Below are positions 23,556-34,067 of a DNA stretch of 64,000 nucleotides, piece by piece; positions within the stretch are counted from its first letter, which is position 1; the number at the start of each line of letters is the position of its first letter. Source of the DNA: Thioclava atlantica (GTDB lineage: Bacteria; Pseudomonadota; Alphaproteobacteria; Rhodobacterales; Rhodobacteraceae). Where the stretch lies: assembly GCF_000737065.1 (NCBI RefSeq), contig NZ_AQRC01000001.1, forward strand, positions 62,001-126,000, in the 5' to 3' direction. Below the pieces are notes generated by a model that did not search any database, was not told the origin of the DNA, and saw only the letters and a program-made list of their open reading frames with translations. Both the position numbers and the translations under genes were made by a program.

Positions 23556-24023
23556 ATGAAACGCACTATCCTCTTCACCAGCGCTCTTTCGCTCGCCGTC
23601 GGTTTCTTCGCGCTCGGCGCCGCCCAGGCGCAGGGTCCCGCCGGCAAGGGTGCCGCCGCAGGTGGCGCGCAATCCGGGCAGGTTCTGTTGCCCCAGCAGC
23701 GCACGACCACCCCGGTCCAGGCGCAGGAGCGCGTGACGAACGAGTACCGTTACGAATACCGCGACGACGAGCGTGACGACGACTATGAATATGGCACGCC
23801 CTCGGACTACCGCGAGCGCGCCGGTGAGGCCTATCAGATCCGCGATCAGTGGAAAAATATGGACGAAGTCGCGAACGGTCTGCGCGCGGAAGGCTACCAG
23901 ATCCGCAAGATCGAGATGGAGCGCTATGGCTACGAAGCCGACGTGCTCGATCGTGACGGTCGCCGGTTCGAGCTGCGCCTCGATCCGATCTCGGGCAAGA
24001 TCGTCGGCTCGGAGCGTGACTGA
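23556..24023 (+). CDS. Exported PepSY-like protein
   Basis: A 155-residue protein with a signal peptide (SLAVGFFALGAAQA, cleavage about residue 25), a Gln/Ala-rich linker and a very acidic Tyr/Asp/Glu/Arg stretch (about 50-75). A C-terminal PepSY-like fold follows: VANGLRAEGYQIRKIEMERYGYEADVLDRDGRRFELRLDP, ending in a DPISGKIV hairpin. A strong ribosome site (AGGAG) precedes ATG 23556. It is divergent from the PepSY/two-component operon and its stop overlaps the cytochrome b561 start (TGATG). It is a likely target of that regulator and a periplasmic partner of the membrane cytochrome; both are inference. Confidence 0.8.
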   Translation: MKRTILFTSALSLAVGFFALGAAQAQGPAGKGAAAGGAQSGQVLLPQQRTTTPVQAQERVTNEYRYEYRDDERDDDYEYGTPSDYRERAGEAYQIRDQWKNMDEVANGLRAEGYQIRKIEMERYGYEADVLDRDGRRFELRLDPISGKIVGSERD

Positions 24024-24646
24024 TGACCGGGGCGGCGACCATCAAGGTATGGGACCCGCTGGTCCGGTTCGGACATTGGGGGCTGGTGGCGGCATTCGCC
24101 ACCGCCTACCTCACCGAGGGTGAGCCGGAATGGCTCCATGTCTGGGCCGGGTATACCGTGGCGGCAATCGTCGTGCTGCGGATCGTGTGGGGGCTCGTCG
24201 GGCCGCGCCATGCCCGCTTCTCCGATTTCGTGACGGGGCCGATCCGCGCGACCCGCTATCTGTTCGCTCTGATCGGCGGAAAGGCCGAACGTCATATCGG
24301 GCACAGCCCGGCCGGGGGGCTCATGGTCCTCGCGCTGCTCCTGTCGCTCTCCGTCACGGCGGTTTCCGGCATGGCGCTTCTGGCGGCCGAGGAGGGGCGC
24401 GGGCCGCTGAGCGCGGTCATCACGGCGCAAGAGGCCGCTCCCGCGGAGATGTCGGTCTACGACGATGACGACGGAGAGGAACATGGCGAGGAGCGCGGCG
24501 AGAGCCTCTGGGAAGAGGTGCACGAAGTCGCGGCCAACCTGACCCTCTTGCTGGTCATCTTCCATATCGGGGGCGTTCTGCTTGCAAGCGTCGCCCATCG
24601 CGAAAACCTCGCGCGAGCGATGGTCACCGGCCGTAAACGAGCCTGA
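24023..24646 (+). CDS. Cytochrome b561-family membrane protein
   Basis: A 207-residue di-haem b561-type inner-membrane protein. Four transmembrane helices are visible (about 18-32, 43-61, 97-117 and 175-195). Candidate haem-ligand histidines occur in RFGHW (H18), EWLHVW (H39), GHSPAGG and VIFHIGG. An acidic, His-containing loop (YDDDDGEEHGEERGES) lies between helices 3 and 4 and is unusual in charge. Such proteins pass electrons across the membrane to periplasmic acceptors. Coupling to a PepSY protein and a two-component system suggests a regulated redox or metal-reduction role; the acceptor is unknown. A diverged paralog is encoded at 49903. Confidence 0.88.
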   Translation: MTGAATIKVWDPLVRFGHWGLVAAFATAYLTEGEPEWLHVWAGYTVAAIVVLRIVWGLVGPRHARFSDFVTGPIRATRYLFALIGGKAERHIGHSPAGGLMVLALLLSLSVTAVSGMALLAAEEGRGPLSAVITAQEAAPAEMSVYDDDDGEEHGEERGESLWEEVHEVAANLTLLLVIFHIGGVLLASVAHRENLARAMVTGRKRA

Positions 24647-24663
24647 GGACCGCACCGCGAGGT

Positions 24664-24706
24664 GTCGGGCGAGCCTTCGCGTCCCCGAGGCTCGCCCGAC
24701 GTTTTT
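24664..24706 (+). terminator. Intrinsic terminator after the b561 gene
   Basis: A perfect 12-base stem, GTCGGGCGAGCC (24664-24675) with GGCTCGCCCGAC (24689-24700), around a 13-base loop is followed by GTTTTT. It ends the PepSY-b561 operon. Confidence 0.85.
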
Positions 24707-27223
<2,517 letters not shown>

Positions 27224-27232
27224 TGGGGCCGG

Positions 27233-27254
27233 GCCTTTCCCGCGCGGGAAAGGC
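27233..27254 (+). terminator. Palindrome after katG
   Basis: A perfect 22-base inverted repeat: GCCTTTCCCGC followed directly by its complement. It begins 10 bases after the katG stop. There is no T-run directly after it, so it may act as a 3' stabiliser ahead of the second hairpin at 27277. Confidence 0.5.
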
Positions 27255-27276
27255 TCCTCCGCTCTGAAATCTGGAT

Positions 27277-27311
27277 CGCCCCGCAGGCCACGCGCCCGCG
27301 GGGCGTTTCTC
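27277..27311 (+). terminator. Intrinsic terminator of katG
   Basis: CGCCCCGC (27277-27284) pairs with GCGGGGCG (27298-27305) around a 13-base loop and is followed by the pyrimidine run TTTCTCTTTCT. This is the better candidate for termination of katG. Confidence 0.7.
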
Positions 27312-27385
27312 TTTCTGGAGCAGCAAGCGCGCGCAAGCTAGACTGCCGGGCGCCGAGCGGGGGCAAGTCAGGAAACGGGTGGCGC

Positions 27386-28117
27386 GTGGAATTCGAGCGG
27401 ATCTGGCAGGCCCCACCTTTCTCGGTGGATTTCGTCGATGGGGAGGGCGGCGATCTCGTGATCGCGTTTTCCTCGATCGGGCACGATCCGTCCCGTCCGC
27501 CCTCGCCGGAATTCGTCGCGACCGCAACGGGGCGCGGAACGGGGGCGGGGCCGCGACGCGCGCTTTTCGTCATGGATGCGAGCCGAAGCTGGGCCAACGA
27601 TCCCGGTTTCGCCTCCGCCCTGCGCGGGGCGCTCGCGCGGGTCGAGGCACGCGCCCCCGTGCGCCGGATCGCGACGATCGGGGGGTCGATGGGCGGCTTC
27701 TGCGCGCTCGCCGCGGCGCAGGTCATTCCCGTCGACGCGGTGCTGGCCTTCTCGCCGCAATATTCCGTCATGCCCGCGATTTTTCCCGGGGAGACACGCT
27801 GGTCCCGCTGGACCGGGCAGATCCGCGATTTCGCATGGCCGTCGGCTCCGTTGCCGGGGCGGGGGCAGGGCTGGGCCTGTCTCTTTCACGGCGCGCGCGA
27901 CGATCTGGCGCAGGCGTCGCGTTTCGAGCGCAAGCCCGGAACGGATCACCTGATCTTCCCGTCGCTGGGGCATTCGGACCTCGTGCCGCATCTCAAGCGC
28001 CGAGGCGTTTTGTCCGGGCTCGTGGAGGCCGCGTTCGAGGGCGATCGTCGCCGTCTCTTGCGGATCGCCGCGTCCTCGGGAGGGATTCTGCGGCATCGGT
28101 TTTCGGCCCGGTTCTAA
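27386..28117 (+). CDS. Alpha/beta-hydrolase-fold protein of unknown substrate
   Basis: A 243-residue soluble protein without signal peptide. It shows the nucleophile elbow GGSMGGFCAL (Ser about residue 100) following the strand RIATIGG, the acid-bearing strand ACLFHGARDDL and a late His in LGHSDLV. The order Ser-Asp-His therefore fits an alpha/beta-hydrolase. Start GTG 27386 has GGAAACGGG upstream. I cannot assign a substrate. It is a single gene between the katG terminator and oppA; an upstream, overlapping frame is not credible. Its Arg/Trp-rich C-terminus (RRRLLRIAASSGGILRHRF) is typical of nothing I recognise. Confidence 0.7.
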   Translation: MEFERIWQAPPFSVDFVDGEGGDLVIAFSSIGHDPSRPPSPEFVATATGRGTGAGPRRALFVMDASRSWANDPGFASALRGALARVEARAPVRRIATIGGSMGGFCALAAAQVIPVDAVLAFSPQYSVMPAIFPGETRWSRWTGQIRDFAWPSAPLPGRGQGWACLFHGARDDLAQASRFERKPGTDHLIFPSLGHSDLVPHLKRRGVLSGLVEAAFEGDRRRLLRIAASSGGILRHRFSARF

Positions 28118-28159
28118 GATTGTTCTAAGATTCCGGCCGGGCGGGCCTCCCGGGGCACC

Positions 28160-28171
28160 ACGTTCGAACGT
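28160..28171. promoter_or_regulatory. Perfect 12-bp palindrome, possible operator
   Basis: ACGTTCGAACGT is a perfect palindrome in the 285-base gap before oppA. It has operator-like symmetry but no cognate regulator is encoded next to it. It is not the alphaproteobacterial LexA layout (two GAAC/GTTC halves spaced by seven). Confidence 0.3.
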
Positions 28172-28402
28172 CCGCCGCGAAGTCATTTCGTTTCCGCCGG
28201 GTGGGGGCGTCGCGCAAGTTTCCGCAAGCTTCGCGAGGTCTTCGCGCAATCCGGACTCACATGGATGTGATCTCCGCAACGTCAGTCTTGCGCCGATCCC
28301 CAAAGTTTTTCTTGATGTCGTACCAACAAGAAACAGGGGGGCTCCACTCGCCTGAAAGTTGTCTTCGGGATGGAGCGTACCCCCAAAACACGGAGGTATT
28401 CC

Positions 28403-30022
28403 TTGAAGTCGATAGCTGCGATTTCCGCGTTCGCCCTGATGCTGGGCAGCGCCGCACCCGTTCTCGCTCAGTCGAGCCATGTGCCCGAAGGCACCAAGCT
28501 CGCCGCCAACCAGACCTTCACCTACTGGATGCAGGACGATCTCAAGACGCTCGATCCCGACCTGAACACCTCGAAGGACGGCAACGACGTTCTTCACCAG
28601 TTGTTCGAGGGGCTCTACGATCAGGATGCCGAGGGCAACCTCGTCCCGGCGCTGGCGACCAGCTTCGACGTCTCGGACGACAAGATGACCTACACGTTCC
28701 ACCTGCGCGAGGGCGCGAAATGGTCGAACGGCGATCCGGTCACCGCGCAGGACTTCGTCTATGCCTGGCAGCGTCTGGCCGATCCGAAGACCGCGTCCGA
28801 CTACGCCTGGTACATGGAGCTGATGCAGGTCAAGAACGCGCATGACGTGATCGCGGGCGACAAGCCGGTGACCGATCTCGGTGTGAAGGCGCTCGACGAC
28901 ATGACGCTGGAAGTTTCGCTCGAGACCCCGATCCCCTATTTCCGTCAGATGCTGGTGAACTCCTCGACCTTCCCGGTCCCGGAAAAGGTCGTCGAGAAAT
29001 TCGGGTCCGACTGGACGAAGCCCGAGAATATCGTCTCGAACGGCGCCTACACGCTGAAGTCGTGGAAGATCGGCGAGAGCATCGAGCTGGTGAAGAACGA
29101 CAGCTATTGGGATGCGGCGAACACCACGCTGACCGATCTGAAATTCATCCCGATCACCGATCTCAACCAGGCGCTGACGCGCTACGAGGCGGGCGAGCTC
29201 GATTTCGTGCAGACCCCGGCCGGTCAGTATCCGCGTCTGAAGGATGAGCATCCCGATCAGGCGCATGCCCCGCCGCGGTCGTGCTCCTATGCCTACATCT
29301 TCAACGTGGGTGACAACGGTCCCGAAGCGCTCAAGGACGTGCGCGTGCGCAAGGCCCTGTCCTATGCGATCAACCGCGACATTATCGTGGACAAGATCCT
29401 CAAGGGCGGCCAGACCCCGGCCTATAGCTGGACCCATTACGCGACTGCGGGCTTCACCATGCCCAAGACCGACTATTCCCAATGGTCCGAGCAGGAGCGT
29501 ATGGCAAAAGCCAAGGAGCTTCTGAAAGAAGCCGGATACGGGCCCGATCACCCGCTCAAGCTGCGCCTGATGTACAACACCTCGTCGGATCACAAGAAGA
29601 TCGCGATCGCGGTGCAGCAGTTCTGGAAGGCGCTCGGCGTCGAGGTCACCCTCGAGAACTTCGAGTGGAAGGTCTATCTCGAGAAACAGCAGCAGCACGA
29701 TTTCGACATCTCGCGCTACGGCTGGTGTGCGGATTACAACGAACCCTCGACCTATCTCGACGTGCTGACCTCGTGGTCGGATCAGGACGTGGGCGAGTGG
29801 AAGGACCCGGCCTATGACGCGCTGCTGAAAGACAGCAAGACCGCGGCCGATCCGCAGGCGGACTACACCAAGGCCGAGCAAATCCTGGCCGAGCAGATGC
29901 CGCTCGCGCCGGTCTACCACTACTCGCTGCCGATGCTGCTCAACTCGCATATCAAGGGCTATCCCTTCGAGAACGTGGAGTTGAACTGGTACGCCAAGAA
30001 CATGTATCGCACGGCCGAATAA
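28403..30022 (+). CDS. oppA: Oligopeptide-binding protein OppA
   Basis: Periplasmic substrate-binding component of the oligopeptide ABC importer, SBP family 5, 539 residues. I choose the rare start TTG 28403: GGAGGT lies at 28392-28397 and the frame then gives a clean signal peptide (KSIAAISAFALMLGSAAPVLAQ). ATG 28370 has no good ribosome site and would spoil the signal peptide. Close matches to enterobacterial OppA are visible: LFEGL, TFHLREGAKWSNGDPVTAQDFVYAWQR, IVSNGAYTLK, DVRVRKALSYAINRDIIV and YGWCADYNEP, so it should bind short peptides of broad sequence. It is the first gene of the oppABCDF operon. Confidence 0.93.
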   Translation: MKSIAAISAFALMLGSAAPVLAQSSHVPEGTKLAANQTFTYWMQDDLKTLDPDLNTSKDGNDVLHQLFEGLYDQDAEGNLVPALATSFDVSDDKMTYTFHLREGAKWSNGDPVTAQDFVYAWQRLADPKTASDYAWYMELMQVKNAHDVIAGDKPVTDLGVKALDDMTLEVSLETPIPYFRQMLVNSSTFPVPEKVVEKFGSDWTKPENIVSNGAYTLKSWKIGESIELVKNDSYWDAANTTLTDLKFIPITDLNQALTRYEAGELDFVQTPAGQYPRLKDEHPDQAHAPPRSCSYAYIFNVGDNGPEALKDVRVRKALSYAINRDIIVDKILKGGQTPAYSWTHYATAGFTMPKTDYSQWSEQERMAKAKELLKEAGYGPDHPLKLRLMYNTSSDHKKIAIAVQQFWKALGVEVTLENFEWKVYLEKQQQHDFDISRYGWCADYNEPSTYLDVLTSWSDQDVGEWKDPAYDALLKDSKTAADPQADYTKAEQILAEQMPLAPVYHYSLPMLLNSHIKGYPFENVELNWYAKNMYRTAE

Positions 30023-30039
30023 AGCCTTGCGTCAGAACT

Positions 30040-30069
30040 TCGGGCGGGCTGCACGATCGGCCCGCCCGA
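30040..30069 (+). promoter_or_regulatory. Stem-loop between oppA and oppB
   Basis: TCGGGCGGGC (30040-30049) pairs perfectly with GCCCGCCCGA (30060-30069) around a 10-base loop, inside the 66-base gap. There is no T-run. Such hairpins after binding-protein genes usually stabilise the upstream message, giving more OppA than permease. Confidence 0.6.
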
Positions 30070-30088
30070 GCCATTTCGGGGTTCTCCA

Positions 30089-31012
30089 ATGATCGTCTAT
30101 ATTCTGAAGCGTCTGGCCGTGGCCATTCCGACGCTGCTCGTGCTCATCATCGCGAGTTTCGTTCTGATGCACGTGGCTCCGGGCGGGCCGTTCACCGCCG
30201 AACGTGCCGTCCCGCCCGAGGTTCTGGCCAACCTCAATGCGAAATACGGGCTCGATCAGCCGCTTTGGAAGCAGATCGCGACCTATCTCTGGGGCGTCGT
30301 CGCGCATTTCGATTTCGGGCCGTCCTTCGTCTACAAGGACCGCTCGGTGAATGACATCATCTCGCAGGGCTTCCCGGTCACGCTCACCTACGGGTTTCTG
30401 AGCTTCATCGCCGCGGTCCTGGTCGGGGTCACCCTCGGTGTGACCGCCGCGATCAAGCGCAATTCCTGGCTCGACTACCTCGCGGTCGGGATCTCGATCG
30501 GCGCGCAGGTGCTGCCGAACTTCGTGATGGCGCCGATCCTCGTGCTGATCTTCACGCTGTCGCTGCACTGGCTGCCCGGCGGCGGCTGGAGCTTCGACGA
30601 CCCGCGCTTCTGGATCATGCCGGTGATCGCGCTCTCGACCTCCTACATGGCCTCGATCGCGCGGATCACGCGCTCCTCCATGCTCGAGGTGCTCAGCTCG
30701 AACCATATCCGCACCGCGCGCGCGAAGGGGCTCCCCAAGCGCAAGATCATCATGCGCCACGCGTTGCGCCCGGCGCTCCTGCCGGTGATTTCCTATCTCG
30801 GGCCGGCCTTCGTCTCGATGATCACCGGCTCGGTGATCGTGGACGTGTATTTCACCACCGGAGGGATCGGGAAGAGCTTCGTCGATAGTGCGCTCAACCG
30901 CGACTACGCGGTGATGATGGGGGTGACGATCCTGCTGGGCACGCTCACCATCCTGTTCAACCTTGTCGTCGATATCATCTACGGATGGATCGACCCGAAG
31001 ATCCGGTACTGA
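30089..31012 (+). CDS. oppB: Oligopeptide ABC transporter permease OppB
   Basis: A 307-residue inner-membrane permease of the oligopeptide importer. It has six predicted transmembrane helices beginning MIVYILKRLAVAIPTLLVLIIASFVL, with the HVAPGGPF loop typical of OppB. The EAA coupling loop (RTARAKGLPKRKIIMRHALRPAL, about residues 205-228) contacts the ATPases. It ends YGWIDPKIRY, a characteristic OppB/DppB C-terminus. It is one base from the oppC start, so coupled translation is expected. Confidence 0.95.
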   Translation: MIVYILKRLAVAIPTLLVLIIASFVLMHVAPGGPFTAERAVPPEVLANLNAKYGLDQPLWKQIATYLWGVVAHFDFGPSFVYKDRSVNDIISQGFPVTLTYGFLSFIAAVLVGVTLGVTAAIKRNSWLDYLAVGISIGAQVLPNFVMAPILVLIFTLSLHWLPGGGWSFDDPRFWIMPVIALSTSYMASIARITRSSMLEVLSSNHIRTARAKGLPKRKIIMRHALRPALLPVISYLGPAFVSMITGSVIVDVYFTTGGIGKSFVDSALNRDYAVMMGVTILLGTLTILFNLVVDIIYGWIDPKIRY

Positions 31013-31013
31013 C

Positions 31014-31937
31014 ATGGTCATAGATGAAACGAAAATGGCCTCGCTCGCCGAGGCAACGAGCCGCGAGGATGTCGCGGGCCGCTCGCTCTGGGCCGATGCC
31101 CGACGCCGGTTCTTCCGCAACAAGGCCGCGATCTTCGGGATGGGGCTGCTGATCTTCGTCGTGGCTTTCGCGCTGTTCGGCAACTGGGTCGCGGCGTGGA
31201 ACAATTCCGATATCGACTACAACGTGATGGGCGATGCGGCGGCCTCCGGGCCCTCCTTCGCGAACGGGCATTATTTCGGGGCCGACGATCTGGGGCGCGA
31301 CCTCTTCGCGCGCACCGTGCAGGGCACGCAGATCTCGCTGCTGGTGGGGGTGATCGGCACTCTGATCGCAGTGTCGGTCGGAACGGTCTATGGCGCGATT
31401 TCGGGCTATTTCGGGGGGCGCGTCGACGGCATCATGATGCGGCTCGTCGATATCCTGCTCGCCATCCCCTACATGTTCGTGCTGATCCTGCTGCTGGTGA
31501 TGTATGGCCGCTCGATCGGGATGCTCTTCGTCGGCGTCGGCCTGATCTCGTGGCTCGAGATGGCACGGATCGTGCGGGGCCAGACGCTCACGCTCAAGAA
31601 CCGCGAATATGTCGAGGCCGCGCGCGCGATCGGCGTGCCTGCGCCGACGATCATCCGCCGCCACATCCTGCCCAACCTCGTGGGCGTCGTGGTGGTCTTC
31701 GCGACGCTGCTGGTGCCGCTGATGATCCTGACCGAGAGCTTCATCTCCTTCCTCGGTCTCGGGGTGCAGGAGCCGCAGACCTCGCTCGGGGCGCTGATCT
31801 CGGAAGGGGCGGGGACGATGAGCTACGGCACGCTGTGGCAGCTTGCCTTCCCGCTCTTCTTCTTCGTCATCACCCTGTTCGGTTTCTATTTCGTAGGGGA
31901 CGGGCTGCGTGACGCGCTCGACCCGAAGGAGCGCTGA
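31014..31937 (+). CDS. oppC: Oligopeptide ABC transporter permease OppC
   Basis: The second permease subunit, 307 residues from ATG 31014. A cytoplasmic N-terminus (LWADARRRFFRNKAAIFGMGLLIF) is followed by six transmembrane helices. The periplasmic motif HYFGADDLGRDLFARTVQG and the EAA loop YVEAARAIGVPAPTIIRRHILPN are standard for OppC. It ends GDGLRDALDPKER, the typical closing motif. It sits one base after oppB and one base before oppD. Confidence 0.95.
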   Translation: MVIDETKMASLAEATSREDVAGRSLWADARRRFFRNKAAIFGMGLLIFVVAFALFGNWVAAWNNSDIDYNVMGDAAASGPSFANGHYFGADDLGRDLFARTVQGTQISLLVGVIGTLIAVSVGTVYGAISGYFGGRVDGIMMRLVDILLAIPYMFVLILLLVMYGRSIGMLFVGVGLISWLEMARIVRGQTLTLKNREYVEAARAIGVPAPTIIRRHILPNLVGVVVVFATLLVPLMILTESFISFLGLGVQEPQTSLGALISEGAGTMSYGTLWQLAFPLFFFVITLFGFYFVGDGLRDALDPKER

Positions 31938-31938
31938 T

Positions 31939-32907
31939 ATGGCATTGCTGGAAGTCAACGACATCAACGTGCGTTTCGACACGCCCGAAGGTGAGATCCA
32001 CGCGGTGAACGGCGTCTCCTTCGCGCTCGAGCGGGGCGAGGCCCTCGGGATCGTGGGCGAATCCGGCTCGGGCAAGTCGCAGCTGAGCTTCTCGATCCTG
32101 GGGCTTCTGGCGGCGAACGGGCGCGCCTCGGGCTCGGTGAAATTCGACGGACGAGAGATCCTCAACCTGCCCGATGCCGAGCTGAACAAGATCCGCTCCG
32201 AGCGCATCGCGATGGTCTTTCAGGACCCGATGACCGCGCTCAACCCCTATATGCGGATCTCGGATCAGATGGCCGAGGTTCTCACGCTGCACAAGGGGCT
32301 GAGCAAACGCGACGCGATCGCCGAAGCCGTGCGGATGCTCGACGCGGTGAAGATCCCGGATGCGAAGAACCGTGTGCGGCTCTTCCCGCATGAATTCTCG
32401 GGCGGCATGCGTCAGCGCGTGATGATCGCGATGGCCCTTCTGTGCAAGCCCGACGTGCTGATCGCGGACGAGCCCACCACCGCGCTCGACGTGACGGTGC
32501 AGGCGCAGATCATGGATCTTCTGGGCGAATTGCGCCGCGAACTCGGGATGGCCACCGTCCTCATCACCCATGATCTCGGCGTTGTCGCGGGGTTCTGCGA
32601 ACGCGCCATCGTCATGTATGGCGGCCAGGTCATGGAAGAGGCGCCGGTCGATCCGCTCTTCGCGCAACCGACGCATCCCTATACCAAGGGGCTTCTGGGG
32701 GCGCTGCCGCGGCTCGATACGGATCGCGCGATGACCCCGATCCGGGGCAATCCGCCGAACATGACCGGGATGCCGACGGGCTGCCCCTTCTGCCCGCGCT
32801 GCGATTTCGTCGAGGAGATCTGCGCAAGGCAGATGCCACCCCTGACCGGTTTCGCCGAGGGGCGCGCCCGTGCCTGCCACCGCGCCATCGAGGAGGTCGC
32901 CGCATGA
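31939..32907 (+). CDS. oppD: Oligopeptide ABC transporter ATPase OppD
   Basis: A 322-residue ATP-binding subunit. The Walker A is GESGSGKSQ, with Gln where most ABC proteins have Thr; the same form occurs in enterobacterial OppD, so it is not a defect. The Q-loop [14 protein letters not shown], signature FSGGMRQR, Walker [13 protein letters not shown] and switch ITHDLGVV are all present. The C-terminal oligopeptide-transporter domain has the cysteine cluster [15 protein letters not shown], which may bind an iron-sulfur cluster in relatives. It overlaps oppF by four bases (ATGA). Confidence 0.95.
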   Translation: MALLEVNDINVRFDTPEGEIHAVNGVSFALERGEALGIVGESGSGKSQLSFSILGLLAANGRASGSVKFDGREILNLPDAELNKIRSERIAMVFQDPMTALNPYMRISDQMAEVLTLHKGLSKRDAIAEAVRMLDAVKIPDAKNRVRLFPHEFSGGMRQRVMIAMALLCKPDVLIADEPTTALDVTVQAQIMDLLGELRRELGMATVLITHDLGVVAGFCERAIVMYGGQVMEEAPVDPLFAQPTHPYTKGLLGALPRLDTDRAMTPIRGNPPNMTGMPTGCPFCPRCDFVEEICARQMPPLTGFAEGRARACHRAIEEVAA

Positions 32908-33917
32908 GTGCTCCGCTGATCGAGGCCCGCGACCTCCGGGTCACCTTCGACATCCGCCGCGCCTCCGACCTGCCCTGGAGCACGCCGCCCCGGCTGCGCG
33001 CGGTCAATGGCGTGTCCTTTGCCCTGGAAGAAGGCAAGACGCTGGGGATCGTGGGTGAGTCCGGTTGCGGCAAGTCCACGCTGGCGCGCGCGCTGATCCA
33101 GATGCTGCCCGCCGAGGGGCAGGTGATCTGGCAGGGAGAGACGGATCTGCTCGAACTCTCGCCGCGGCAGATGCTGAAATACCGCTCCGACATCCAGATG
33201 ATCTTCCAGGATCCGCTCGCCTCGCTCGACCCGCGCATGACCGTGGGCGAGATCATCGCCGAACCGCTGCGCACGCACCGCCCGAAGATGGGCCGCAAGG
33301 AGCGCCGCGAGAAGGTGCGCCAGGTGATGGAGAAGGTCGGCCTGCTGCCGAACCAGATCAACCGCTACCCGCACGAGTTCTCGGGCGGGCAGTGCCAGCG
33401 TATCGGGATCGCCCGCGCGCTGGTGGTCGAGCCGAAGCTGCTGATCTGCGATGAGCCGGTCTCGGCGCTCGACGTGTCGATCCAGGCGCAGGTGATCGCG
33501 CTGCTCGAAGACCTGCGCCGCGATCTCGGGCTCACGATCATCTTCATCGCCCATGACCTGAGCGTGGTGCGCCATGTCTGCGACGAGGTGATGGTGCTCT
33601 ATCTTGGCCGGATGATGGAGGCGGGGCCGACCGAGCGGCTGTTCACCGCGCCCCAGCATCCCTATACGCAGGCGCTCCTGTCGGCGGTGCCGATCCCCGA
33701 TCCGGAGGTCGAGCGCTCGAAGAAGCTGATCGCGCTCGAGGGGGATCTGCCGAGCCCGCTGAACCCGCCCTCGGGCTGCCCGCTGCGCACGCGCTGCCCA
33801 CGCGCGAGCGAGATCTGCGCCTCCGAGCCGCCGACCGCGACGGTAGAGGGGCGCGAGGTCCATTGTCACCATCCCGGCCCCGCGCCGGAGGTGCAGGCGG
33901 TGCTCGCGGAGCGCTGA
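32904..33917 (+). CDS. oppF: Oligopeptide ABC transporter ATPase OppF
   Basis: The second ATP-binding subunit, 337 residues. Walker A GESGCGKST, Q-loop IFQDPLASLDPRMT, signature FSGGQCQR, Walker B LLICDEPVSALD and switch IAHDLSVV are intact. The C-terminal domain carries the cysteine motif GCPLRTRCPRASEIC. The two ATPases form the heterodimer that powers OppBC. It is the last gene of the operon, followed by a candidate terminator and then cpdB. Confidence 0.95.
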   Translation: MSAPLIEARDLRVTFDIRRASDLPWSTPPRLRAVNGVSFALEEGKTLGIVGESGCGKSTLARALIQMLPAEGQVIWQGETDLLELSPRQMLKYRSDIQMIFQDPLASLDPRMTVGEIIAEPLRTHRPKMGRKERREKVRQVMEKVGLLPNQINRYPHEFSGGQCQRIGIARALVVEPKLLICDEPVSALDVSIQAQVIALLEDLRRDLGLTIIFIAHDLSVVRHVCDEVMVLYLGRMMEAGPTERLFTAPQHPYTQALLSAVPIPDPEVERSKKLIALEGDLPSPLNPPSGCPLRTRCPRASEICASEPPTATVEGREVHCHHPGPAPEVQAVLAER

Positions 33918-33929
33918 GAAAACCGGCTG

Positions 33930-33953
33930 CGGGCGGTCATGCGCCGCCCGTTC
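33930..33953 (+). terminator. Possible terminator after oppF
   Basis: CGGGCGG (33930-33936) pairs with CCGCCCG (33944-33950) around a seven-base loop, 13 bases after the oppF stop. The following TT is a poor T-run, so read-through into cpdB is possible. Confidence 0.4.
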
Positions 33954-34067
33954 ACGCCGATTTGTAACGGGTGACGTCGGGACGTTTGTCCGGATGGTCA
34001 AAGCACTGTTACTCTTCCGGGATAATGCGCTCCGACCGAGAGCCAGATTTTCCGGAGGTATTCCCAG

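Noticed and set aside
33951-34067. PhoB box upstream of cpdB
   Set aside because: No pair of CTGTCAT-like half-sites with the right spacing was found, although phosphate control would make biological sense.
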